From positions 62,001-126,000 of the forward strand of contig ONDJ01000001.1 of assembly GCA_900316575.1 (NCBI GenBank): a DNA stretch of 64,000 bases, given 5' to 3'. A model generated the notes under the pieces. That model had not been told where the DNA came from and did no database searches. It worked only from the letters and a program-made list of their open reading frames with translations. Source of the stretch: an uncultured Prevotellaceae bacterium (GTDB lineage Bacteria; Bacteroidota; Bacteroidia; Bacteroidales; Bacteroidaceae). The position numbers and the translations under genes were made by a program. Shown here one piece after another: positions 52,023-61,326 of the stretch (position 1 is the first letter of the stretch; the number at the start of each line of letters is the position of its first letter).

Positions 52023-53342
52023 ATGGACAACAACCTACTCCAAAGCCTCTACGCCATATACCTGTCGCACCCCGAGGTGACAACCGACACCCGCGCAATT
52101 ACCCCAGGGGCACTATTCTTTGCCCTACGCGGAGAAAACTTTGACGGCAACAAATTTGCTGCCGATGCCTTAGAAAAAGGCTGCGCCGCTGCCGTGGTTG
52201 ACGATGCTGAAGTGGCCCAAAAGGATAGTCGCATGGTGCTCGTGCCCGATGTCTTGGAAGCCATGCAAACACTTGCTGCTCACCACCGCCGCCAATTAGG
52301 GCTGCCAGTCATAGAAATCACGGGCACGAATGGTAAAACCACAACCAAAGAACTTTGCGCCGCTGTGCTTTCCCGAAAATACAACGTGCTCTATACCCAA
52401 GGTAACCTCAACAACCACATCGGCGTTCCCCGCACATTGCTTCGCCTCACCAAGGAACACCAAATAGCCGTAGTGGAGACGGGAGCCAACCACCCTGGAG
52501 AAATACGCGACCTGGCCGCCATCGTTCAGCCCGATGCAGGACTTATTACCAACGTAGGCATGGCCCATCTGGAAGGCTTCGGTTCGTTTGAAGGAGTGGT
52601 CAACACCAAGTGCGAACTCTACAACCAATTGCGCAAAACAGGCGGAAGCATATTCCTCCATGCCGACAACGAAATTCTGAAAGAACGCTCCGCCGGCCTG
52701 CCCTGCCACACCTATGGCTCGCCCGAAAGCGGTGCGATGGTACAAGGCGAGGCCGTCAGTGGAGAAACCTTCCTGCGGTTGCATTGGCGCATGGGCGAAG
52801 GTGCATGGCACGACACACCGATGCAACTCATTGGTGCCTACAATGCACCGAACGCATTGGCTGCAATTGCCGTAGGAGTGCACTACGGCGTGAACGAAGC
52901 CGACATAGAAGCAGCACTCTCGGCCTACAAACCCACCAACAGCCGCAGCGAACTGCGCCACACGCCCAACAACGACCTCATCGTTGACGCCTACAATGCT
53001 AACCCCACCAGCATGGCAGCCGCCTTGAAAAACTTTGCCACCATCAAGCACGCCCACAAATGCGTCATCCTCGGCATGATGGGCGAATTAGGCACAGCCA
53101 CACAGCAAGCACACCAAGATGTGCTCCAACAGCTCAACACGATGAACCTCGAATCAGCTTGGCTTGTAGGCGATGCGTTCAAAGAAGCCGCGCAGACCAT
53201 CAGCACTCCCCCCACGTTTCGCTATTTCGCCGATGTCAATGCCGTGCGCAAAGCCATAGAAGAAACCCAACCAAGCGGCTACCTCATCCTTATCAAAGGC
53301 AGCAACAGCAACCGACTCTTCACCCTGCCCGAACTGCTCTAA
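52023..53342 (+). CDS. murF: UDP-N-acetylmuramoyl-tripeptide--D-alanyl-D-alanine ligase
   Basis: This 439-residue cytoplasmic ligase adds D-Ala-D-Ala to the UDP-MurNAc-tripeptide in peptidoglycan synthesis. It shows the N-terminal TDTRAITPGALFFALRGENFDGN (about 20-42), ATP-site EITGTNGKTTTKEL (about 98-111), NLNNHIGVPRTLL, GANHPGEI, and the C-terminal DAYNANPTSM region. The ATG at 52023 is chosen; a TTG nine codons upstream lies inside the -7-like TACTTTTG (51991-51998). A palindromic element follows the stop. Confidence 0.95.
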   Translation: MDNNLLQSLYAIYLSHPEVTTDTRAITPGALFFALRGENFDGNKFAADALEKGCAAAVVDDAEVAQKDSRMVLVPDVLEAMQTLAAHHRRQLGLPVIEITGTNGKTTTKELCAAVLSRKYNVLYTQGNLNNHIGVPRTLLRLTKEHQIAVVETGANHPGEIRDLAAIVQPDAGLITNVGMAHLEGFGSFEGVVNTKCELYNQLRKTGGSIFLHADNEILKERSAGLPCHTYGSPESGAMVQGEAVSGETFLRLHWRMGEGAWHDTPMQLIGAYNAPNALAAIAVGVHYGVNEADIEAALSAYKPTNSRSELRHTPNNDLIVDAYNANPTSMAAALKNFATIKHAHKCVILGMMGELGTATQQAHQDVLQQLNTMNLESAWLVGDAFKEAAQTISTPPTFRYFADVNAVRKAIEETQPSGYLILIKGSNSNRLFTLPELL

Positions 53343-53361
53343 GCTCCTGCAAGAACAAAAT

Positions 53362-53435
53362 ATAGTAGGATATTTTTCCAACTCCGACGAAATTTCATAG
53401 GAAATTTTACCGCGATTGGAAAAATATCCTACTAT
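53362..53435. repeat. palindromic element with 20-bp perfect inverted repeats
   Basis: ATAGTAGGATATTTTTCCAA at 53362-53381 and its exact complement at 53416-53435 enclose 34 bp that hold a second inverted pair (AAATTTC ... GAAATTT). It can act as the murF terminator, but the length and nested symmetry also suit a small mobile palindrome. It abuts the truncated ATPase fragment. Confidence 0.7.
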
Positions 53436-53437
53436 TA

Positions 53438-53731
53438 CGCATCAACAAGTCAACGATGCTAAAACTATGGCGCAAACGCCAAGCAGCCGACAGCATTTAT
53501 TTCTATCGCACAACGAACGGTACAGAAGTGGACTTTATCTTTGATGGCTCACTGCGCAAATTTGCCATTGAATGTAAGTTTCGGCGTTTCGAAAAACCAC
53601 TCCGCATACCTGCCCTAACCGCCATCAAGGAACAAGAAAACTTGCAAGAGAGCATCGTAGCCAACATCAACCTATCTGCCACCGAAAACGGAATACACTA
53701 CACGCCAGCTATATTCATCGAGCGCATATAA
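53438..53731 (+). pseudogene. C-terminal remnant of an AAA/DUF4143-type ATPase
   Basis: About 97 residues are recognisable as the end of a DUF4143 ATPase: LWRKRQAADSIYFYRTTNGT, EVDFIFDGSLRKFAIECKFR, and LTAIKEQENLQE. The EVDFIF/ECKF pattern is the nuclease-like DUF4143 core. The AAA domain and most of the protein are missing. The open frame runs back into the palindromic element without a start; a Met occurs at 53456. A terminator hairpin follows at 53751-53794. Confidence 0.7.
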
Positions 53732-53750
53732 TGCCAAACTTACGAACAAA

Positions 53751-53794
53751 AAAAGCCGCCCGCCTGCCAATTTGTCGCATAGCGGGCGGCTTTT
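53751..53794. terminator. hairpin terminator after the DUF4143 remnant
   Basis: AAAAGCCGCCCGC at 53751-53763 pairs with GCGGGCGGCTTTT at 53782-53794. Confidence 0.75.
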
Positions 53795-53948
53795 CTGTCA
53801 AAAAGTCAGCCAACAACCACCTCAAAACACTTGGCACACCGTTTGCGAAATAAAAGGGTGAAAACCTCCCGAAGGCACACCGCTAAAAGCAGTAAGCTAA
53901 CAGAGGAAAACAAAAACGAATGTTACACCTTAAAAAACAAACACAATT

Positions 53949-54383
53949 ATGACTACTATTCGCAAAAACTACCCGACAAGCTGGATCCCCAGCATTTTCG
54001 ACGACTTTTTTGACACCGCAATGCCACGTCGCAACACCACCACTGCACCTGCTATTAACGTGATAGAGGCCGACAAGGAATATCGCGTGGAAGTAGCTGC
54101 ACCAGGAATGAACAAGGACGATTTCCACATCCACCTCGATGAAGACGGAAACCTCGTTATCCAACTCGAAAAGCAAGAAGAAAAGAAGGAAGAGCAAGAA
54201 AAGCCACGCTACCTGCGCCGCGAGTTCTCCTACACCAAGTTCCAACAAACCTTGCTCCTACCCGATGACATTGAGAAGGAACAGATTGCAGCCCGCGTGA
54301 GCGACGGTGTACTCACCATCACCCTGCCAAAACTGCAACCAGCCGAAAAAGCTCAGCTCAAGCGCCATATCGAAGTGCAGTAA
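53949..54383 (+). CDS. Hsp20/alpha-crystallin small heat-shock protein
   Basis: This 144-residue ATP-independent holdase has an N-terminal arm (WIPSIFDDFFDTAMPRRNTT, about 13-32), an alpha-crystallin domain about 36-130 (IEADKEYRVEVAAPGMNKDD, then the A-x-x-x-G-V-L-like VSDGVLTITLPK), and a short tail. A Lys/Glu-rich insertion (KQEEKKEEQEKPRYL) lies in the beta5-beta6 loop. It forms a single-gene unit with a strong terminator 37 bp downstream. Confidence 0.93.
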   Translation: MTTIRKNYPTSWIPSIFDDFFDTAMPRRNTTTAPAINVIEADKEYRVEVAAPGMNKDDFHIHLDEDGNLVIQLEKQEEKKEEQEKPRYLRREFSYTKFQQTLLLPDDIEKEQIAARVSDGVLTITLPKLQPAEKAQLKRHIEVQ

Positions 54384-54420
54384 ACGCACCATAGGGCTAC
54401 CACGTAGCCAACATAAAACC

Positions 54421-54460
54421 AACGAAGTCCGATTTGCTCCGCAGCAGATCGGACTTCGTT
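54421..54460 (+). terminator. terminator of hsp20
   Basis: AACGAAGTCCGAT at 54421-54433 pairs with ATCGGACTTCGTT at 54448-54460, followed by TTGTTT. The stem shares GAAGTCCG with the terminator at 9144. Confidence 0.78.
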
Positions 54461-54819
54461 TTGTTTACATCATTATCCCTACAAAGAATATAGGTAGGAA
54501 AAAGCCTCGAGTGTTTTGTCAGCTCCTGCACCATAGGCTGAAAATTGATTTTCAAGCACAGGAAACTGAACGTCAAGCACAGACGATCGATTTTCAAGGG
54601 ATGAAAAAAGAAGGACATCAGCAGTGTGCTGTGAGCGTTATGTAGTTTCACGATTTAGGTTTACTACTCTTGGCCTTATTCACACTATAGGTTGACCCTG
54701 GTTAAACTAATTTTTGGAATACGTATGGAGGGGTGGACGCATTGCCCGCGCACCCCCCAAACGTAATGCTTGTTCAATTATTTTCGTCGGATTGATTCAT
54801 GACGTGGGAAGCTTTCGCC
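54461..54819. other. intergenic region, no gene seen
   Basis: About 360 bp of mixed composition between convergent hsp20 and mscS. No frame with family resemblance is present. Three AGCACAG/AAGCACAG words occur at 54556-54583 (GATTTTCAAGCACAGG..., GTCAAGCACAGAC), perhaps a degenerate repeat. Confidence 0.4.
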
Positions 54820-55647
54820 TTAATCCTTAGCCATGTGGACGGTGGTTTGTGGGAAGGGGAACTCTATGCCAGCTTTGTTGAACTCGTCGTAGATAAGTCG
54901 GTTAACGGCATAGTTCACCGTCCAATAGTCTTCAGTTTTTGCCCAGGCGCGAATGAGGATGTTTACGCTGCTTTCGGCCATTTCATCAACAAACACTTCG
55001 GGAGCAGGGTCGTTGAGTACTTGAGGCACTTGGGAAAGGAGAGAAAGCACGGTGGTTCTAACCTTTTCAATATCTTCTCCGTAACTCACTCCGATGGTCC
55101 AATCAAGACGGCGGGTCTGTTGGCGGGTGCGGTTTACGATGACGCTAGTGCTCATCGTAGCATTGGGAATATAAACCACGCGATTGTCGGGCGCGACAAG
55201 TATACTGTGGAAGATTTGTATTTCACGCACTGTGCCGATGGTGCCTTGAACTTCAACCATATCGCCCACTCGATAAGGCTTCATCAAGAGGATAATAATG
55301 CCGCCCGCGAAGTTTTGCAACTGTCCGCTCAGTGCCATGCCCACTGCTACGCCTGCCGATGCGAGAAGGGCGGCAAAGGAGGTTGTTTCGATTCCGAGAG
55401 CCCCAATCACGGTGATGACGAGCAACACGGTGAGCAGGATGTTTACCAACGAGTGCAGGAAGGTTTGTACCTCGGCATCAACCTTAGTGCGCATCATCAT
55501 GCGGGCAAAGAGCATGTTGAGCAGTTTCACCAAGTAGCGGCCTACAATGAATATCAGCGCGGCTACCAGGATGTTTTTACCGGCAGCAATGCCCATTTCG
55601 ATGAGGCGTTCTAGCCAAGCGGGATTGTTAGTCATGAGTGTTTCCAT
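54820..55647 (-). CDS. mscS: small-conductance mechanosensitive channel (MscS family)
   Basis: The 275 residues have the MscS core: three N-terminal membrane helices (about 20-105), the pore helix ASAGVAVGMALSGQLQNFAGGI (about 98-119), then the beta domain (RVGDMVEVQGTIGTVREIQI, about 129-148; IPNATMSTSVIVN) and the C-terminal mixed domain. It opens on membrane tension to release solutes during osmotic downshock. The size equals E. coli MscS (286). The first Met or one four codons later may be used. Confidence 0.93.
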   Translation of the reverse strand: METLMTNNPAWLERLIEMGIAAGKNILVAALIFIVGRYLVKLLNMLFARMMMRTKVDAEVQTFLHSLVNILLTVLLVITVIGALGIETTSFAALLASAGVAVGMALSGQLQNFAGGIIILLMKPYRVGDMVEVQGTIGTVREIQIFHSILVAPDNRVVYIPNATMSTSVIVNRTRQQTRRLDWTIGVSYGEDIEKVRTTVLSLLSQVPQVLNDPAPEVFVDEMAESSVNILIRAWAKTEDYWTVNYAVNRLIYDEFNKAGIEFPFPQTTVHMAKD

Positions 55648-55700
55648 GCTGCAAAAGTACGAAAAGCGGAGCGACGGGCAATAGCACTAACAATAGAAAA

Positions 55701-55734
55701 TCGGGAGGAAAACCCTGAATGGCTTTCCTCCCGA
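55701..55734 (-). terminator. terminator of the 1162-residue secreted protein gene
   Basis: TCGGGAGGAAA at 55701-55711 pairs with TTTCCTCCCGA at 55724-55734, 40 bp beyond the gene end. Confidence 0.65.
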
Positions 55735-55772
55735 TAGGAATTAGCTGTTCGCTGTAGTCAGCGAAGCGAAAT

Positions 55773-58700
55773 TTACTTCACAAGTACCTTGCGACCGTTG
55801 ACGATGTAAACGCCTGCGGGCAGGTTGCGCGTGTTGGCTACCTTCTGTCCTTGGAGCGTGAAGACACCCTGGCGTGCAGGAGCTACGGGCTCAGCAAGGA
55901 TAGTTTCGATACCAGTCTGCATAGCTTCGCTCAATGCGAGCATCACGTCAGTTGCTGGAACGGCGGGCATCTCTTGGAGCGTTGCCCATACGAAGTAACC
56001 GCTGTTAGGAGCAATAGCTTGGTAAGCAGGGCTACCAGCGTAGGTGAGCTCTGTGCACAGATTGTTCATCACGAGACAAGTCTCGTCAATGGTGTCGGGC
56101 TCGAGCGTACCAGCAAGGCCGTTTACGGTGAGAGCTTCACGCGCATAGGCGATGCTTTCGGCATCGTTAGCTACGAGGAAGGCCTGAACGGTCTTAACCA
56201 CTGAAGTATCAGCTACGATAACGAACGGAGTACCTGCGGGAATGTTTTCAGTAATTGGCTGAAGAGCAACGGCAGTACCGTCGTCGGTGATACCAGCTAC
56301 TTGATAAGCTTTCTGAACGCCCATTACTTCGTAAGGAAGTGTGTGAACGCTGACAGGCTTGTTGAGCTGGATGGTCATGGTGCCTTCGTAGTAAGCAGGC
56401 ATGAAGGTGAACGCACTGTTGTCGTTACCATTAGCAGAATTCCAAACTACGAATACACTACCACCGGGCTGTGCGTTACCATAGTAACCAAGTTCGTCGC
56501 TGATGATGAAGTTGAGACCGATACCTGCGGTGTCGCGTGCAGCGCGGAGGCCGATTTCAGCGGGTTCTGCGCCCTGAGCAATAGGACCGCTGAGTGCTGT
56601 TTGGCTGTTCTGCATGTAGTAGCCAGTAGCAACGTTCTTGAAGGTGAACTTACCATTTTCAAGTTTCTGAACGTACCACAAGGTGTTCACGTAGTCGCTT
56701 GTATTTGCGCCTGCATAGCCCCAACCGAGACCGCTAGTTGCAGACTTCGAACCTGTGCTGCTGTTGCGAGCCACGAGGTAAGCATCCTTAGCGGCACCCT
56801 TAGTGAGGCTCTGGATGTTGTAGTAACCCGTTTCGGGCAGGATGAGGTTGGCAGCAAATGCTGAAGTAGCAGCGGTGAGGTTGCTCATAGCGGTGTTGTA
56901 AGTTGCGTAAGTGAGGACACCGTCGGCAGCAGCCTGAGCATCGCTGATGGTAGCGTTGAATGTGCTAACGGAACCAGGAATGTAGTTACCTACGTCAACG
57001 CCTTCAACGGCATAAGTTGTCCAGCTCTTAGCCTCGTTGATAGCGGCCTGAAGCTTGTTCTTGTCGGGGAATACAGCCATGAAGGCTTCGTAAGCGGCTT
57101 TCAGGGCGTCGATTGTACGCTGAGTAGCGAGTTCGTTAGCAAGCTCGGTCTTAGCTGCTGCAAGGCTACTTTCGAGTGCATTGATTGCAGCTTCGTCCAT
57201 GTGGGCATATACGCAGTCGGGATCGTACTCTGCGCTGTAAGCACGGAGTTCGGAGATACACCAGTAGTCAAATCCGTCGCCATTGGAACGCAAATTACTA
57301 GTGCTAGCGTGCTGAATGTTGGTGTTCACAGCCATACGTACATACTGATAGCCTTTGGGGAGTTCAAAGGAAGTGATACCTGCGCCTTCAGCATCGGAAA
57401 TGAGTGAGCGCATGTTACCACGCATTGCTACGCTTACAGCATTGCCATCAGCGTCGAGCAGTGGGTGCTGCCAGTTGAGCGTGTAGTCGCCGAGGTTTTC
57501 CCATTCGCTGCTGGGAATAGTGTCGGTGTCGGAAGAGAGCAGAGAAGCATCGTTTGTACCATAGAGGGTTACGGTGTAAGGAACGTCGGGCGTACCTGCA
57601 TCGCTACGAACGGCATACTTCAGCACGAGGGTGGTTACTTCCTCGCCGAGGTCCATCTGGATGTAGTGGGGCTCTGTGCCTTGTACTGATGCGTGCCAGC
57701 TGGTGTGGAGGAAGGTTGTGGTACCACTGAATTCGCCATCAAACAGACCTGCGGTATGGTTTTCATCGGGGTCAGCGGGATAAACCCAAACCTGACTCTC
57801 GTCGAGCAACAGACCTTCGCCAACAGGGAACTTACCATCGTTGGTGCCGTCGAAGGTGAACGTACGACCGGCTTCGCGAGCTGCGACAGCGTTAGCATAG
57901 TACTTCTGCAGCGTGTCGTTGAGTGCCTTCTGAGCAGCTTCAGCGCGCATGTCGGCAATCTTATCGTCCATCAAAGCGACGGTCTCGTCGTCAACAGGAA
58001 CTACGTACCAAGCACTGGCACCAGCAGCGGCGGTCCAGTTTACGATGGCCTTGCCTGAAGTGGCAGCGTGGAGGGAGTTGTTGGCTGTGGTAACAGCTGA
58101 GTTGCTGAAATAAACGAAACCTGCAACAGCGGCGCTCGTACCTACGGTGAACTTAGCAGCGTCAGAAGTATTGGCGGTGAAGCCGTAAGCGGTGGAAGCG
58201 GATGTCTGGTTGGCAAGATACTGGTCGAAAGCGAGGTTCTTGATGGTGTAGAGATTCTCGCCACCTTCGGTAGTGCCAGCTGCTTCAATCTTCCAGATGT
58301 AAGCGGGATTGGCATCCTCGCCCATGAGTGTAGCATCGAAGTTTTCTTCCCAAACGGCTTTGGTGCCATTGCTGTAAGCGGCATCAACTGCGCTGAGGTC
58401 TTCGTAGCTGTCGAGCATGTTGTTGGAAGTACCGATACGTGCACTTACCAAGTAGTAGTTACCAGCGCTAAATTCAACTTTGATTTGGCCAGCAAGCAGT
58501 GCTTCATAGGCATTCTTGAGTGCATTGGCAGCAGCGACGATTTCTTCTTCAGTGTATGCGCCGTAGTCGTCTTGCACCATGCAAGCATTCTCGTAGGCTT
58601 CGCTGCAAGCGTCAATCAAAGTACCAGGATAACCGCCAGGAACGTCGCGGGGATAGAGTGTCTCGTCGAACTGGATGTTCATAAGCACTTCGTCGAGCAA

Positions 58701-59261
58701 CATTTCGGCTGTTGGGTCGCCGAGTTCAATGTAAACGAAGCGGAAAGCACCGTTGCCACCTGCAGAGCTCTTTGTACCCCAAGCAGAGATGTTAGGAGCG
58801 TTGGCATCCAGATACAAGCTGCTGGTGTTTGTGAACTGGAGCGTGAACTCGCCATCACTACCCTCGATAGGCTCGATGAGGAACGATGCGGGCTCAAATG
58901 CGCTTGATTTGAACGTACCACTACCTGTGCGCTGGGGGAAGTAGTTTCCCGTAATGGTCTTGATGCGCACGTGGGTCTCGTCAACCAACTCAAATTGGAA
59001 AGCAGCGTTGGAACTGTGTCCTTCGGCCACTGCCTCAAAGAGGAGGTCTTTGCTTTCTGTCTCATAGAGATATTGTCCGTCGGTGTTGTGACGGCCTACA
59101 CTCGTGATGAGATAGAATGCATTCGGGTCAATTTCGTCTACCGAAACAATGGGGTCGCCAATGACGTCGATCACCTTGTTCGAGTAGTCTTCTTGAGCCT
59201 GAACACTAATGCTTGCCACAAAGCAAAGCAAGAGTGCGAACAAAGAAGTAAACTTTCTCAT
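55773..59261 (-). CDS. large secreted multidomain protein with discoidin-like domain and type IX-type C-terminus
   Basis: The protein has 1162 residues. The signal peptide (MRKFTSLFALLLCFVASISV, cut after AQ) is followed by beta-trefoil/ricin-like modules (about 45-180 and 265-425, YYLVSARIGTSNNMLDS), a discoidin (F5/8-type) module (about 495-675, AGLFDGEFSGTTTFLHTSWH), helical FIVAR-like segments (about 690-830), and further beta modules. The last 30 residues (VFTLQGQKVANTRNLPAGVY, IVNGRKVLVK) are the sorting signal of the Bacteroidetes type IX secretion system. It probably binds carbohydrates at the surface; no catalytic domain is recognised. Confidence 0.82.
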   Translation of the reverse strand: MRKFTSLFALLLCFVASISVQAQEDYSNKVIDVIGDPIVSVDEIDPNAFYLITSVGRHNTDGQYLYETESKDLLFEAVAEGHSSNAAFQFELVDETHVRIKTITGNYFPQRTGSGTFKSSAFEPASFLIEPIEGSDGEFTLQFTNTSSLYLDANAPNISAWGTKSSAGGNGAFRFVYIELGDPTAEMLLDEVLMNIQFDETLYPRDVPGGYPGTLIDACSEAYENACMVQDDYGAYTEEEIVAAANALKNAYEALLAGQIKVEFSAGNYYLVSARIGTSNNMLDSYEDLSAVDAAYSNGTKAVWEENFDATLMGEDANPAYIWKIEAAGTTEGGENLYTIKNLAFDQYLANQTSASTAYGFTANTSDAAKFTVGTSAAVAGFVYFSNSAVTTANNSLHAATSGKAIVNWTAAAGASAWYVVPVDDETVALMDDKIADMRAEAAQKALNDTLQKYYANAVAAREAGRTFTFDGTNDGKFPVGEGLLLDESQVWVYPADPDENHTAGLFDGEFSGTTTFLHTSWHASVQGTEPHYIQMDLGEEVTTLVLKYAVRSDAGTPDVPYTVTLYGTNDASLLSSDTDTIPSSEWENLGDYTLNWQHPLLDADGNAVSVAMRGNMRSLISDAEGAGITSFELPKGYQYVRMAVNTNIQHASTSNLRSNGDGFDYWCISELRAYSAEYDPDCVYAHMDEAAINALESSLAAAKTELANELATQRTIDALKAAYEAFMAVFPDKNKLQAAINEAKSWTTYAVEGVDVGNYIPGSVSTFNATISDAQAAADGVLTYATYNTAMSNLTAATSAFAANLILPETGYYNIQSLTKGAAKDAYLVARNSSTGSKSATSGLGWGYAGANTSDYVNTLWYVQKLENGKFTFKNVATGYYMQNSQTALSGPIAQGAEPAEIGLRAARDTAGIGLNFIISDELGYYGNAQPGGSVFVVWNSANGNDNSAFTFMPAYYEGTMTIQLNKPVSVHTLPYEVMGVQKAYQVAGITDDGTAVALQPITENIPAGTPFVIVADTSVVKTVQAFLVANDAESIAYAREALTVNGLAGTLEPDTIDETCLVMNNLCTELTYAGSPAYQAIAPNSGYFVWATLQEMPAVPATDVMLALSEAMQTGIETILAEPVAPARQGVFTLQGQKVANTRNLPAGVYIVNGRKVLVK

Positions 59262-59488
59262 TGTGATGAAAGGTTTGGTTAATAATGTGAATTGTAAATG
59301 TGTTTTCTCTGATGGAAGTTCTGTTTTTCTTGACTGATGTTAGGGGCTTTGTTGGTGCCGTTGTAACAATCGCGCCAAAAATTTCCGCTGCAAATATAAC
59401 GTTTTGCAAAACATTCAGTACTTTTTTTACAAAAAAAACGGCGCAAAGTGCATTTTTCTTCTAAAAAGGAACCTGAGAGGGTATGTTT

Positions 59489-61171
59489 TCAACTGTTTTT
59501 CGATGTTGGTAGAAGCAAAATGCTGCCTCCGTAAGCTGGCACATTGATGGAAACAAAGCCATCGGGGATGAGCGTGAGACTTTGCGTCTCGTCCGAAATT
59601 GGATTTTGTGCTTGGCACGTGCCGGTTTGCAATTGCGCAAAGTCGAAAGCATGGGCTGGGATACGCACTTCCACCTCATGCGGCTCACTACTGAAATTGG
59701 CAACACAGAGCATCACGCCTTTGCCTGGCAATGAACGCAGGAAAGCGTAGTGACGGGAGGCGTTGAAGGTCTCGGGATGGTCGAAGTTGGCATACATCAG
59801 GTCGAAGAAGGTGCCTTCACGGACGATTTCGCTTTCGCTGCAAAGGCGCGTAATAGTAGCATATTGTTCATAGAGACTGCGTTCTTCCTTACTCAAAGAG
59901 GTTAGACCGCGCGAGCGTCTGCAGATTTTATTCACGCGCCAATAATCGAAGATGGTGGTGCGCCCGTCAAGCCCGCTAAATCCTTCGGCTTCCATGCCTG
60001 GCTCGCCCACTTCCTGCCCGCTGTAGAGCATCACGGCGGCTTTGTTCATCAATGCGGCTACGAAAAAGGCGGGAACGCCTGCCTGGGCGTTGCCAGCGAA
60101 GAAGTCAGAGGCGATGCGCTGTTCGTCGTGGTTTTCGAGGAAATGGAGCATGTGGTCGGCTATGTCGCTAGAGGCTTGCCAACATGGGGTGATATCGGCA
60201 GCCCATTTTGTGCCTTGCACGATGGCACGGAGGGTGTCGTAGAGACCTACTTTGTCGTAGAGGTAGTCGAAGCCGCCTTGGTGGATATAGTCGCGATAAC
60301 GTTCGGGATTATAAACTTCGGCAATGAACTGCACTTGGGGATACTGCTTTTTGACTTCGGCAATGGCGTATTGCCAAAAGGCTACAGGCACCATCTCGGC
60401 CATGTCGCAGCGAAAAGCATCTACGCCGCGGGAGGCCCAATGCAGAAGGATTTCGGTCATTTTGAGCCACGTTGAGGGAAGGGGCTGAAAATAGGTGCGT
60501 CTGCCGCTGAGGTAATCTACGCCGTAGTTGAGCTTGATGGTTTCGTACCAGTCGTTGGCAGAGGGGAAGGCGTGGAAACAGTCGTTGCCTGTGACGCGGG
60601 CGGGTTGTTCTTGATAGTCGCTCCCTGGGGCGAAGCCATCGGTGTGGAAACATTGGTCGGGGATGTAGTAGAAATTGTTTTGCGGCGAAAAGGCTTGCGC
60701 TGTATTGTCGCCACTGCCGAGCCCTACTATGCCTTTGGGGGCGGCTATGCTGTGATACTGCCGTGCTACGTGGTTGGGCACGAAGTCCATGATGAACTTG
60801 AGTCCGACCTTGTGGGTGCGAGCAACCAATTTGTCGAATTCCTCTTGTCTCTGTTCGGGACAGTCTGAGAGGTCGGGGTCTATGTCGTAGTAGTCGGCAA
60901 TGGCATAGGGCGAGCCGGCTTTTCCTTTGACGACAGCGGGATGGCTACGAGGGATGCCTATAGATGAATAGTCGGTCTGAGTGGCGTGGCGCAAGAGGCC
61001 TGTGTACCAAATGTGGGTATAGCCATCGTTGCGAAGACGACGAAGGAAAGGGAGCGTAAAAGCCGAGAGTTTGCCGCTGCCGTTTTGTTGGAGCGTGCCG
61101 TTTAGGATGTTTTTGCCTTTCTCTCGATTGCCGAAAAGGCGGGGCAGTACTTGGTAGATAATGGGTTTCAC
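59489..61171 (-). CDS. alpha-amylase family (GH13) glycoside hydrolase
   Basis: The 560 residues have the GH13 barrel and C-terminal beta domain. Conserved regions are FIMDFVPNHVARQ (region I), VDAFRCDMAEMVP (region II, nucleophile Asp), FIAEVYNPERY (region III, acid/base Glu), and HFLENHDEQRIAS (region IV, Asp). No signal peptide is seen, so it probably acts inside the cell on alpha-glucans or trehalose-like sugars. I chose the GTG of V-K-P-I-I-Y-Q-V because homologues begin with IIYQ; the only upstream Met would add a 31-residue unrelated stretch encoding part of the AT-rich motif at 61201. Confidence 0.87.
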   Translation of the reverse strand: MKPIIYQVLPRLFGNREKGKNILNGTLQQNGSGKLSAFTLPFLRRLRNDGYTHIWYTGLLRHATQTDYSSIGIPRSHPAVVKGKAGSPYAIADYYDIDPDLSDCPEQRQEEFDKLVARTHKVGLKFIMDFVPNHVARQYHSIAAPKGIVGLGSGDNTAQAFSPQNNFYYIPDQCFHTDGFAPGSDYQEQPARVTGNDCFHAFPSANDWYETIKLNYGVDYLSGRRTYFQPLPSTWLKMTEILLHWASRGVDAFRCDMAEMVPVAFWQYAIAEVKKQYPQVQFIAEVYNPERYRDYIHQGGFDYLYDKVGLYDTLRAIVQGTKWAADITPCWQASSDIADHMLHFLENHDEQRIASDFFAGNAQAGVPAFFVAALMNKAAVMLYSGQEVGEPGMEAEGFSGLDGRTTIFDYWRVNKICRRSRGLTSLSKEERSLYEQYATITRLCSESEIVREGTFFDLMYANFDHPETFNASRHYAFLRSLPGKGVMLCVANFSSEPHEVEVRIPAHAFDFAQLQTGTCQAQNPISDETQSLTLIPDGFVSINVPAYGGSILLLPTSKNS

Positions 61172-61251
61172 TGAATGATTTGTAGCAAAAGAGGTCGTTA
61201 TACAATATATATTATATAAAGAGCGCGTGCTTTCGGCTCCTCCACTAAAGA

Positions 61252-61315
61252 AACAAAGAGACACAAAGTGTCATAGTCCTATCAGCCTATGAATTTCGCT
61301 TTGTGTCTCTTTGTT
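61252..61315 (-). terminator. terminator downstream of fabD
   Basis: AACAAAGAGACACAAAG at 61252-61268 and its exact complement at 61299-61315 form a 17-bp stem with a 30-nt loop just past the fabD stop. Confidence 0.6.
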
Positions 61316-61326
61316 TTAGGGGAGTC

